DNA from: an uncultured Clostridia bacterium
GTDB lineage: Bacteria; Bacillota; Clostridia; TANB77; CAG-508
DNA: 45,086 bases
Assembly (NCBI GenBank): GCA_947642355.1
Contig: CANRSD010000013.1
Span: 1-45,086, forward strand
Direction of reading: 5' to 3'
This document shows positions 34,464 to 42,358 of this stretch, in pieces. Position numbers and translations under genes: made by a program. Below the pieces are notes generated by a model, which saw nothing but the letters and a program-made list of their open reading frames with translations, searched no databases and was not told the DNA's origin. Within the stretch, counting starts at the first letter, position 1. Each line of letters opens with the position of its first letter.

Positions 34464-35621
34464 CTATCCTTTAAATATTGATAATACCTTTCCTGTATTT
34501 ATATTAAACATTGCTTTAAATACTCGTTCTGACCATAATAACGCCCAAATAAATAAAATTGCAAGTAATGGTGCATTAACTGCTATTTGACTAGCTGTAA
34601 AAATAAATAGTAAATAAAGAAATGCATGTGATGGTTGCATTATAACATTCATAAAATATTTAACAATCCAATTCTCAAGTATTTTACTAGACTCTCCTTT
34701 TATTTTGTTAAAAGTATGCATAATAGCACACACAGGATATAAAGCTATTAATAAAAGTATATTAATTAATCTAATTCCATATTTTATAAAAAATTTAGCT
34801 TGAAGAAATACAAATGCTGAATATTCAATTCCATATGCTAATACTTTTATTCCACCATAACTATCCATTGACTTAAACAAATTATTCATTATTTCTATTT
34901 CAAAACTGCTATATCCATTATTTTCCAATGCTATCCTAATTTTCCATAGAATATTCATTAAAATATCTGCTATATGATCTATTATAATAATAAAAAATGG
35001 AATAATAAATATAAATAATAAAGCTATAAACCATGTTTTTAAAACTTCTTTATATCTTGCTATATCTTCTGCAACATCTGCAAGTGCTAAAAAAATACCT
35101 GTAATAATTAATAAAACTAAAAATGCTGCAATTGCTACATATCTAAGTAATTCAAAAAATGCTATAGTTCTTGATTTTATATTATCTTGTAATTCTACTA
35201 TTTTTGTACTTTCAATATCAGGATTTAAATCAACTGCCCTTTGATAGGGTCTAGCATTAAATAATAAATATTCTCCAAAAACTAAAGATGCAACTGTAAA
35301 CCACCCATTTTTTGAAGCTCCAAACTCACTTTCAGTATAATAAAACCCTCCATCATTAGAAATCTTTGACATAAGAGTTGAAACAGTAAGAGCAAATGGA
35401 TTTACACAAGAAAATAATATTCCACATATTGATCCTAATGTAGATTGTGTTATCTCTAAACTCCTTTTAGTTCCATTTATTTCTATTTCTCCTTCATTTA
35501 CTAACTTATGATATGAATCTTTGCTATATGTCATTCCATCAGTTGATGTAGCAAGCACAAAATTACTAAATATGAAATTAATTATGATTATTATTAATAA
35601 ACCTATTGATATTTTTTTCAT
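34464..35621 (-). CDS. VirB6/TrbL-like polytopic membrane protein
   Basis: Protein of 385 residues with an N-terminal signal-like helix (~5-24), a hydrophobic span (~47-66), then helices at about 155-182, 192-218, 260-300, and 325-355. The shared core motif of this family is again seen: LLIITGIFLALADVAEDIAR then YKEVLKTWFIALLFIFII. Long family members form the inner-membrane channel of T4SS; this is the compact one of the three in the locus. It starts 31 bases after the VirB4 stop and ends 13 bases before the next gene. The order VirB3-like, VirB4, VirB6 matches Gram-positive conjugation loci. Confidence 0.75.
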   Translation of the reverse strand: MKKISIGLLIIIIINFIFSNFVLATSTDGMTYSKDSYHKLVNEGEIEINGTKRSLEITQSTLGSICGILFSCVNPFALTVSTLMSKISNDGGFYYTESEFGASKNGWFTVASLVFGEYLLFNARPYQRAVDLNPDIESTKIVELQDNIKSRTIAFFELLRYVAIAAFLVLLIITGIFLALADVAEDIARYKEVLKTWFIALLFIFIIPFFIIIIDHIADILMNILWKIRIALENNGYSSFEIEIMNNLFKSMDSYGGIKVLAYGIEYSAFVFLQAKFFIKYGIRLINILLLIALYPVCAIMHTFNKIKGESSKILENWIVKYFMNVIMQPSHAFLYLLFIFTASQIAVNAPLLAILFIWALLWSERVFKAMFNINTGKVLSIFKG

Positions 35622-35652
35622 TAATTTCTATCAAGTCCTTTCTATTACTACT

Positions 35653-37640
35653 TTAATTAGATTTATTCTTTAATTTTTCCATTGCTATTTGTTTTGAAAG
35701 GTTAGTTTCAACAAATTCAAATTCCTTTTGTGTAGGTTGTATTGAAAGAACAGCCGAATCTGTACCAACTTTTAATAATCCTTCACCTCTACTACAAGTA
35801 ATTAAAAATGATGCTTCACCTTCACTTAATTTAAATACTTCTTTTAAATATTCAATTTCTGACTTATCTTGTGCTAAAAATAATTTTGTTTCTGAAGAAG
35901 TTAAAACTGCTTGTGCTTCTTTTTTTTCATAAAAATCCTGAAATTTTTGAGAAGCAACTAAAAGCGAAACATTTCTCTTTCTGGCACGCCTTGCCATTGT
36001 ATTTAAAAAATCAACAGCCTCTGGAAATGGAAGTAACATCCATGCTTCATCAACTATAACCCTTTTTTTCATAGCTTTTATTTTATCTTCACTATTCTTC
36101 TTAACATATTTCTCCCAAACCCAAGATAACAATACTTGTTGAGCAAGTGGTCTTGCAAATCTCTCTTCTAACCCGAGAAATATCAAGATTTATAAATGGC
36201 ATTCCCTCTAATAATTCGAAAGTTGACTGACCATCAAAATAAGCCATCTGTCCTTGTAATTCTCTAACATATTGTTTCATAACTTTTACCAAATAACTAT
36301 AATGAAATCTATAATCTGGATTTTGATTTTCTTCTGCTTTTTTGCAAATTCTCTTATACCAAGATCCTATTGTTGGCATATCTTTTTTAGTTCTTCCTAG
36401 ATAATTCTTAGAAATGTCTATATGATTTCCTTCATTACTATACAAGCTATCAACATTATTCGTAATTCCCTTTGCTGTATACTCCTCTAAAACTGCTTCT
36501 GAAATTATTTGTTTTGTAAGTTCATTTACTTCCTCACTTTTTGTACTACCTCTAGCCATTGTAAGTAATCCTTGTGTTACATCTTCAACCTTATTTTCAA
36601 TATTTAATACTGCTCTTTCTTTTCCTGTTATTTCATCTTTCATATTTTCAGGTTCAATATCAAAAATATTTATTATTGTTTTGGAATTAGGACTAATAAC
36701 TACATTAACTCCTCCTAAACTCTCAGCTACTATTCCATACTCTCCTTCAGCATCTAATGCTAAACTATCAATTCCCATTAAAATAGAAGAACGAGCAGAT
36801 AACATTTTTACTGTAACAGATTTACCTGCACCAGATTTACCAAATATTACCATATTATAATTTGACAATTTTGAACTAAAATTATCATATAAAATTGGTA
36901 ATCCAGTTTGTTTATTAAATCCTAATGGTATACCTGTTTCATGTCCAATATCTGATGTAAAAAATGGAAATACAGTAGACATAGCACGTCTATCAAATGT
37001 GTGAGATTTTGAAAGCTTATTATCATTAAATGGCAAATTAGTTCTAAATGCTGTATCTTGCATAGCCCAAGTTGGTTTAATATCAATTAAATTTTTGGCC
37101 ATCTCATTTGATAATAATTCAGTATATTTATCTAATTCTTCTATACTATATGCAAATAATGTTGCAACAATTGTTGAACTAAATAACCTATTTAATCCTG
37201 CTGCTATAGTATCTCTAAGTTCCTCTGCTTCTAATCTCTTTTGTAATAAAACTCTTTCTCTGTTTATATCTCCTCTATCTTGTGCTACAATTCTTTCTGA
37301 TTCAAGCTCATTAATTGTTCTATTTAAATCTGTTTGTGATGATGATTCACTTACTGGACTTATAAACACTGAAACATTAATATCTCCAAATGTATACATT
37401 CCTCTTAAAAACTCTGGAAAAGTACACATTCTAGGAAGTGTAGAAACTATCATACTTCTAGCATATCTTGTTCTAGAAGACATTATAGCAATATGGTTTG
37501 TATAACTTGCATCAACTCCGACCAGGAGCAATTATATCTTTAACAGTATTTTGATTTCTTTTCAAAATACTTGTATTTTCTTTTTTTGGCACTACATCTA
37601 TTTCTGATGTAGAAACTATCTTTTTCTTTGAATCAAACAT
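35653..37640 (-). CDS. VirB4-type T4SS ATPase, recoded twice (CGGA and CGGG)
   Basis: Reads 37640-37521 (40 codons), 37519-36176 (448) and 36174-35653 (173 plus stop), skipping 37520 and 36175: 661 residues, normal for VirB4. True start is ATG 37638-37640 with AGGAGG upstream, 12 bases after the previous stop. Walker A GKSGAGKS at 267-274, Walker B KRVIVDEAWML (Asp530, Glu531), and SLLVASQKFQDF, ETKLFLAQD as in VirB4/TraE. The recoded sites read DIIAPG-G-VDASYTN (Gly41) and FINLDIS-G-LEERFARPL (Gly489). VirB4 powers assembly and substrate transport. As the only ATPase of the locus it is essential to it, so two silent breaks in it would be unlikely if the CGG codons were not decoded specially. 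Confidence 0.9.
36172..36175 (-). other. +1 recoding site CGGG in virB4-like gene
   Basis: Frame context ATT-TCT-CGGG-TTA-GAA-GAG. Restores LDISGLEERF. The only site with G in the fourth position. Confidence 0.9.
37517..37520 (-). other. +1 recoding site CGGA near the start of the virB4-like gene
   Basis: Frame context CCT-GGT-CGGA-GTT-GAT. Restores IIAPGGVDAS; zero frame gives CGG-AGT-TGA. Without recoding the first 40 codons would be lost from VirB4. Confidence 0.9.
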
Positions 37641-37652
37641 TTTTAATTCCTC

Positions 37653-38906
37653 CTAATCTTCTGTTTCAACTTTTCTTTTTTTAACAATCTTTCTTGTTGC
37701 AAAACTTCCTTGTTTTTTAGTTTCCTTAGTCTTTTCTTCATCTTCTTTTTTAGTAGTATTTTCAATTTCATCAGAAGCAATTTTATAAACTCTTGGATCT
37801 AACTGATCTTCATATTCACTTAATAAATCTAAAGCTTTCTCTTTTATTTTCTGAGTTTTATTTTTCTCATTTTCTCTTTCTTCTTGTTGCTTTATTTTAT
37901 CGGCTTTTAAAATACTATCAGTAGTTAAATCTATTGCAGCTATATTAATCTCTTGCTCTAATTTTTCTTGTCTTTTCTCTAATACATCTTTACCTGTTGA
38001 ATATAAAGCATCATATTGAGCATCAAGCATTTTATTAATTTGAAATAATTCTGACTCATCTCTGTTATATGCAATAAATAATAATTCTGCTAATTCTTCT
38101 GAATCTAATATTCTAGCAGTCACTTGTGAATTTCCAAGAGAACTAATAATATTTTGACTTCTTGTATATAATTCTGAAAAACATATACTATTTAATTCTT
38201 CTTTAGAATAATTCTCTAAGTTTCCCCCAATTTCAACTGCATAATATGAAAGTACCACATATGTTTTCTGTTGTAATATATTTTTATTTGAACTTAATCT
38301 TTCAACATACTCTGTAATATTCTGGCCATACTCCAATACACTATTTTTTCTTCTTTTTTCAAATTCTAATTTTTCTAAAAGAGCTTTATTTCCTGTTTCT
38401 TGAACTTGTTTAATTTTAATATCCAGTCTTCTCAACTCATCTTTTATATTAAATACTCTTTCTCTATATGAAGTAATAATATCTTTTAAATTCAATGTTC
38501 TACTTTGAACATATAATTGGATTGGAAATCTAAGTGTATTTAAAAATTGAACAAACCCCTCTTCAACAGCAATTTTTTCATTTTGAGACATTAAATCATA
38601 ATTTACACCACTACACTGAAGTACCATAACATACTGACTTCTATTTTTTCTAACAATCATATTGTCAACAATCTCATCAAACTCCATAAAATCATATACT
38701 GACTCTTGTGACAAAACCCCCTGAAACTTTCCAAATTCTCCAAGATTTGTAGTTTCCACTTCTTTTTTATCTGTTATTATACCTACATCTTGCTCTTTTT
38801 CCTTTTTTCTCCCAATTAAAAAATAGACCCCAATTAATATAAATATAATTAAAAATAATATACCAATAGTAACTTGCAATAAAAGAATAATTTGAGTTGT
38901 TTCCAT
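37653..38906 (-). CDS. Membrane-anchored VirB4-companion protein (T4SS)
   Basis: Protein of 417 residues: N-terminal membrane helix (~8-31, IILLLQVTIGILFLIIFILI), then a cytoplasmic domain starting GVLSQESVYDFMEFDEIVDN that resembles the N-terminal, substrate-contacting region of VirB4/TraC proteins (QYVMVLQCSGVNYDLMSQNE, FVQFLNTLRFPIQLYVQSRT). A coiled coil follows at ~150-190, and the C-terminal ~100 residues are a charged Lys/Glu tail. No ATPase motif. Similar proteins precede VirB4 in Gram-positive T4SS and are thought to dock the ATPase at the membrane. Spacing of 3 bases from the VirB3-like gene and 12 from VirB4 implies coupling. Confidence 0.7.
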   Translation of the reverse strand: METTQIILLLQVTIGILFLIIFILIGVYFLIGRKKEKEQDVGIITDKKEVETTNLGEFGKFQGVLSQESVYDFMEFDEIVDNMIVRKNRSQYVMVLQCSGVNYDLMSQNEKIAVEEGFVQFLNTLRFPIQLYVQSRTLNLKDIITSYRERVFNIKDELRRLDIKIKQVQETGNKALLEKLEFEKRRKNSVLEYGQNITEYVERLSSNKNILQQKTYVVLSYYAVEIGGNLENYSKEELNSICFSELYTRSQNIISSLGNSQVTARILDSEELAELLFIAYNRDESELFQINKMLDAQYDALYSTGKDVLEKRQEKLEQEINIAAIDLTTDSILKADKIKQQEERENEKNKTQKIKEKALDLLSEYEDQLDPRVYKIASDEIENTTKKEDEEKTKETKKQGSFATRKIVKKRKVETED

Positions 38907-38909
38907 TCT

Positions 38910-39245
38910 TTATTTTTCCTCCTTTGTATATGTATACACTTTTCTGTTCTTCTTAAATTTAATATATCTTATTATTATATCACTTACTGATTCTCCTCCA
39001 ATCTTTTTAGTAACTGGAAGACCCACTATTGTAGGAATTTTTAAAGCACCTATACAATATCCAATTACAGCCCAAATCACTAAAAGTACTATTCCTACTT
39101 TTTTTAAACCTAATAACATTAAAAGAAAATAAAATATTAATCCTATTAATGCTCCTAAAACTGTAGTTATAAGGGATTTAATAGAAAAAATATATAAAAT
39201 TCTAGTCTCTCCTTTATAATTACGTGGTATATAATATGTTCCCAT
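38910..39245 (-). CDS. VirB3/PrgI-like membrane protein
   Basis: Protein of 111 residues with two adjacent membrane helices (~25-47 and ~50-72), flanked by a short N terminus (TYYIPRNYKGETRILYIFSI) and a basic C-terminal tail. The pattern 'Y.iPr...g.......s....' followed by two helices and a cytoplasmic tail matches the PrgI family, the VirB3 counterpart of Gram-positive T4SS that couples VirB4 to the inner membrane. Position immediately before the VirB4 pair is diagnostic. AGGAGG-type ribosome site (GAGGAAATTTATG). It uses CGT for Arg. Confidence 0.78.
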   Translation of the reverse strand: MGTYYIPRNYKGETRILYIFSIKSLITTVLGALIGLIFYFLLMLLGLKKVGIVLLVIWAVIGYCIGALKIPTIVGLPVTKKIGGESVSDIIIRYIKFKKNRKVYTYTKEEK

Positions 39246-39298
39246 AAATTTCCTCCTCTATTTATATATGCATATAAATTTTATCCTAAATATATTAA

Positions 39299-39721
39299 TT
39301 AAGCAGATACTAAACTATTAAAAGTTCTTACAACAAGACTAAATAATAGTGGTGCTCCTATTAAAGTAAATGAAGATATTAATAGTCTTGTAAATATCTT
39401 CTTATTTTTAGCTTCAAGTTCTCCTGATGTTTCTGATGCAATTTTCATTTTTACAGCAGTCAAAATAGTTGCTAATATTACTATTACACACCCAATCCAA
39501 TAAAATATTTGAGCAATTCCTCTAATAGGACCTAACAAACTGTTCATATCAAGACCTAGTGAAGCAACTTGATTTTCTCCTATTTTTTGCCAAGAATTAA
39601 CACCACTAGTTATATTTTGCATAAATGAATCTCCATCAGTAGTTGCATTTACTGTAATGCTTAATAGCAATTGAATTATAATAAATATATATATTATTAA
39701 ACTTATTTTTTTTATTTTCAT
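39299..39721 (-). CDS. VirB2/TrbC-like small membrane protein (fifth of the set)
   Basis: Protein of 140 residues: signal peptide (1-26, ending VNA), mature part with two membrane helices (~68-88 and ~112-132) separated by a basic loop (KIASETSGELEAKNKKIF). Same design as the four genes upstream, but separated from them by a terminator and with its own strong promoter, so it is the first gene of the machine transcript. VirB2/TrbC proteins are the pilin-like channel subunits. Its divergent second helix (FTLIGAPLLFSLVVRTF) suggests a different role from the other four. Confidence 0.65.
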   Translation of the reverse strand: MKIKKISLIIYIFIIIQLLLSITVNATTDGDSFMQNITSGVNSWQKIGENQVASLGLDMNSLLGPIRGIAQIFYWIGCVIVILATILTAVKMKIASETSGELEAKNKKIFTRLLISSFTLIGAPLLFSLVVRTFNSLVSA

Positions 39722-39763
39722 AAAACTTCTCCCATTATCTAAAAAATATACCTAATCATATTA

Positions 39764-39792
39764 ATTATACTCAAAAAAAATAATTTTTTCAA
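39764..39792 (-). promoter_or_regulatory. Strong sigma-A promoter of the T4SS machine unit
   Basis: On the minus strand: TTGAAA, 17-base spacer, TATAAT. Predicted start about 36 bases before the ATG at 39721. Confidence 0.8.
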
Positions 39793-39861
39793 CAAAATAT
39801 ATGATATTTTTCTTTATTTAATGTATTTGTAATAAAATCTATACAAAAACTAGACTCAACA

Positions 39862-39891
39862 TAAAAAAAGAAGATATTTTTAATATCTTCT
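39862..39891 (-). terminator. Terminator after the four VirB2-like genes
   Basis: AGAAGATATT (39869-39878) pairs perfectly with AATATCTTCT (39882-39891); on the minus strand seven T follow. Lies 8 bases after the stop at 39900. Confidence 0.85.
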
Positions 39892-39899
39892 AAAATTTA

Positions 39900-40283
39900 T
39901 TATGGATTTAATAACTCATATATTATTCTAAAAATTCCAGTTGCTCCAAATGCAATTATACCACCTATAAGATTATTAATAAGTTGATTTTTACATTTAG
40001 CTTTAGCATCTGGTGTAGCTGCTGAAACTGTAAAATATTTTATACCTACAACTGTAAAACTAATAATAAAATATCCCGTAACTCCAACTTGAACTACTGC
40101 TATAATAGTACTTAATATGTTAGTAACTACGTTAGTTTTAGTAACTCCTAATTTAGTATCACCCATAAAATTTACAACATCATCAATTAAAACTCCACCT
40201 GCTAAAACATGTGTATAAATATATAAATTAAATAAAATAAATATAATACTAATAACTATAAAAAGTTTCTTTTTTAATTTCAT
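39900..40283 (-). CDS. VirB2/TrbC-like small membrane protein (fourth)
   Basis: Protein of 127 residues: signal peptide (1-~29, YIYTHVLAGG), then two membrane helices (~52-78 and ~100-120) with a basic loop (SAATPDAKAKCKNQL) between. The second helix carries the family pattern NLIGGIIAFGATGIFRII (G.....GA.gI), shared with the three genes upstream. Probably a pilin-like or channel-lining subunit of the T4SS. Last gene of the short upstream transcript, ended by a terminator 8 bases after its stop. Confidence 0.68.
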   Translation of the reverse strand: MKLKKKLFIVISIIFILFNLYIYTHVLAGGVLIDDVVNFMGDTKLGVTKTNVVTNILSTIIAVVQVGVTGYFIISFTVVGIKYFTVSAATPDAKAKCKNQLINNLIGGIIAFGATGIFRIIYELLNP

Positions 40284-40296
40284 TTATACACACCTC

Positions 40297-40602
40297 CTAA
40301 AAAAATACATCTTTTAATATAAATTCCACTAATTGTTCAATATAATATAATATATTACTAGCTCCTATTAAAACAATTGCACCTACACAATAATTTGTAA
40401 GTTGTGACTTCATCTGAGCTTTTTTATCAGGACCTACATTTATATAAACTAATGCCATATATGTTAACATAATTAATGCCATACCAGTCCCTATAATCCT
40501 TACCCAGTTTAATATCCAACCTATTGCTGTACGTTCTACTTCTACTATATTACTACTAATTTGAGAATTATTTAGTACTTCTAAAATTTGACTTGCTATC
40601 AT
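40297..40602 (-). CDS. VirB2/TrbC-like small membrane protein (third, no signal peptide)
   Basis: Protein of 101 residues with two membrane helices (~32-53 and ~70-92) and the loop GPDKKAQMKSQLTNY. The second helix has YCVGAIVLIGASNILYYI, the same G....GA.nI pattern. Unlike the others it lacks a clear signal peptide and begins with a short amphipathic helix (ASQILEVLNNSQISSN). It may therefore insert without cleavage. Ribosome site GGAGG 8 bases before the ATG. Lies 13 bases before the fourth and 14 after the second member. Confidence 0.66.
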   Translation of the reverse strand: MIASQILEVLNNSQISSNIVEVERTAIGWILNWVRIIGTGMALIMLTYMALVYINVGPDKKAQMKSQLTNYCVGAIVLIGASNILYYIEQLVEFILKDVFF

Positions 40603-40616
40603 TTTTTATCCTCCAA

Positions 40617-40997
40617 TTATATATTATTAATATTACTATCAATAAACATTTGAACTAGTTTTAAAATACCTGTTGCTGCAAATATTAAAACTGCACCAGT
40701 AACATATTTTGAAAGACTTTCTTTTACTTTAGCTTTGCCTGTAACATTTGAAACAATATATTGAATTCCTAAAATTACAAGCATTGCTATAGCTAAACCT
40801 GCCCCTATTGTAGTAATTATATTTATAAGTGCACCAACTATATTAGTAGCTGCCTTATCTGTTTCACCTCCATTAACATTATCAAATTGATCCCATTTTG
40901 GAGTCCAAGCTAATGATTTATTTATTGGAAGATTTATAAAAAACATTACTAATATTAATATTATTAAAAATATTTTTAAAATTTTACTTTTTTTCAT
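40617..40997 (-). CDS. VirB2/TrbC-like small membrane protein (second)
   Basis: Protein of 126 residues: signal peptide (1-~30, ending SLAWT), a short polar N terminus, then two membrane helices (~55-82 and ~98-118). Loop: VSNVTGKAKVKESLSKYV; second helix: TGAVLIFAATGILKLVQMFI. It is the member closest to classical TrbC/VirB2 pilins in size and pattern. One of four in tandem; probably the main pilin-like subunit or one of several that form a mixed fibre or channel. Confidence 0.7.
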   Translation of the reverse strand: MKKSKILKIFLIILILVMFFINLPINKSLAWTPKWDQFDNVNGGETDKAATNIVGALINIITTIGAGLAIAMLVILGIQYIVSNVTGKAKVKESLSKYVTGAVLIFAATGILKLVQMFIDSNINNI

Positions 40998-41010
40998 AAC
41001 TATTCCCCTT

Positions 41011-41421
41011 TTAATTTAATGTACTATTTGTTTGTGTTCCAATAGTATCATTTACAAAATGTGTTATAAGTTTTAATATACCATTAGCTCCAAACAGTAA
41101 TATAATACCAAGTATATATGTTGGTATATGATTCTCTTTAATTTTTACAGAATCAAATGGAGACGCATTAGTAAGCATATAAATAGCAATATATATAAGA
41201 GAAAAAACAGACCATCCAAAAGTTATTGTTCTAAGTACTGTTAATACTACTCCTAGAACTTTATTTATAGCTCTATCAGCTGCTGTATTTTCAGTTTTAT
41301 ATGAATCAAACTGGTTTGGATTAGTATAATCTCCAGATGTTGCAAAAACCTGAGTTAAATTAAAAAATAATATTAATATTAAAAATATAATAAAAACTTT
41401 TGCTACATTCTTTATATTCAT
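41011..41421 (-). CDS. VirB2/TrbC-like small membrane protein (first)
   Basis: Protein of 136 residues: signal peptide (1-27, ending VFA), a polar segment, two membrane helices (~60-82 and ~105-125), loop NASPFDSVKIKENHIPTY, second helix ILGIILLFGANGILKLIT. First gene of the T4SS-like locus, about 32 bases after the predicted start of transcription, directly under a strong promoter. Confidence 0.68.
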   Translation of the reverse strand: MNIKNVAKVFIIFLILILFFNLTQVFATSGDYTNPNQFDSYKTENTAADRAINKVLGVVLTVLRTITFGWSVFSLIYIAIYMLTNASPFDSVKIKENHIPTYILGIILLFGANGILKLITHFVNDTIGTQTNSTLN

Positions 41422-41459
41422 TATTTTTACCTTTCTATTACTTTTCTACAATTAATTTA

Positions 41460-41488
41460 ATTATACACTAAAGCAATTTTTATTTCAA
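41460..41488 (-). promoter_or_regulatory. Strong sigma-A promoter of the T4SS pilin-like unit
   Basis: On the minus strand: TTGAAA, 17-base spacer, TATAAT; identical -35 and -10 and spacing to the promoter at 39764-39792. It begins 9 bases after the stop of the CmpB-like gene. Confidence 0.8.
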
Positions 41489-41496
41489 CTTTTACT

Positions 41497-42063
41497 CTAA
41501 CAAATTATCACATATTTAAAAATTGATAATATAAAATCTAAAAAAGTAATAATTAAAACTATTTTTGTTAAACAAATTCTTTTTTCTTTTTTTATTTTAG
41601 AAAAACTTTTCTTTACCTTTCTTTTTATAAATGGATGAATTTCCCTTATAAACAAAACAGACAACATTCCCCAAAATATTGAAGCTGCAAAACATACTCT
41701 TCCTTTAAGGTTAAAATATTCTTTTGAATAATCCCACCACCTAATATGAAAAATAACTTCTAATACTAAAGATGTCATGTATTCAAATACTGTACAAATT
41801 ATTATAGCTTTTATAAAGTCAATTATTGTATTTTTCTTTTTACTTGACAATGTTACAAGTAAAATAAGTGCTGCAAACCCATACATTGGACAAATTGGTT
41901 CAAATAAAAAACCCCTATTTTCAAGCACGCCATCACTAATCAAACATATCAATACATCAACTATCCAACCCAAAAAAGAATAAATATAAAAATAAATAAC
42001 AAAATTCTGATACTTATTTTTTTGAATCCTAGTTAAATTTTTTTCAATTTTTGAAACTGGCAT
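41497..42063 (-). CDS. CmpB-like (putative ABC-transporter type IV) membrane protein
   Basis: Protein of 188 residues with five membrane helices. IYSFLGWIVDVLICLISDGV followed by NRGFLFEPICPMYGFAALIL is the signature of the CmpB family ('FlGw..E.......g...NRGfl.gP.cPiYG.g'), a group of uncharacterised membrane proteins. The conserved Trp-containing segment HIRWWDYSKEYFNLKGRVC follows. It ends 9 bases before the T4SS promoter and probably is not part of that operon. Begins with a poor ribosome site (GAGGTAAAAAATATG). No function can be inferred beyond membrane location. Confidence 0.78.
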   Translation of the reverse strand: MPVSKIEKNLTRIQKNKYQNFVIYFYIYSFLGWIVDVLICLISDGVLENRGFLFEPICPMYGFAALILLVTLSSKKKNTIIDFIKAIIICTVFEYMTSLVLEVIFHIRWWDYSKEYFNLKGRVCFAASIFWGMLSVLFIREIHPFIKRKVKKSFSKIKKEKRICLTKIVLIITFLDFILSIFKYVIIC

Positions 42064-42179
42064 ATTTTTTACCTCATTTTTTACTACAAACTTCTACTAT
42101 TTAATAATTATAGCACAATATAGGTAGCTTTACAATGTTTTATTTTTTTAATAAAAAATCTCAATTTTTTAAAATAATT

Positions 42180-42217
42180 TATTTTAAAAAAATATAGATT
42201 AGTTTAAAACTAACCTA
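42180..42217 (-). terminator. Terminator of the ABC exporter operon
   Basis: Tight hairpin AGATTAGTTT-AAAACTAACCT (one G-U pair); on the minus strand followed by ATATTTTTTT. Lies about 140 bases after the FtsX-type stop at 42359. The rest of 42064-42358 holds no gene that I can see. Confidence 0.65.
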
Positions 42218-42358
42218 TAAATTATAATTTTACAATATTTCTAATTATAATATTTTCCATACTTTATCACTTCTTCAAATTATAATTTATCTTTTACTAT
42301 TATACAATCAAAACCAAGTAATTTTCAATTAATTATTGCTTTGAATTTCTTTTAATCT

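Noticed and set aside
6073..37520. Frame breaks as sequencing or assembly errors
   Set aside because: Errors would fall in the many A/T homopolymers. All six breaks are a single extra C before GGR in non-repetitive sequence, always in frame with CGG, and no break of other kind exists in the window.
37517..37520. Internal translation start in VirB4 instead of recoding
   Set aside because: The strong ribosome site and ATG are at 37640, in the other frame; the in-frame start near 37531 is not an ATG with a ribosome site, and the recoded N terminus reads like VirB4.
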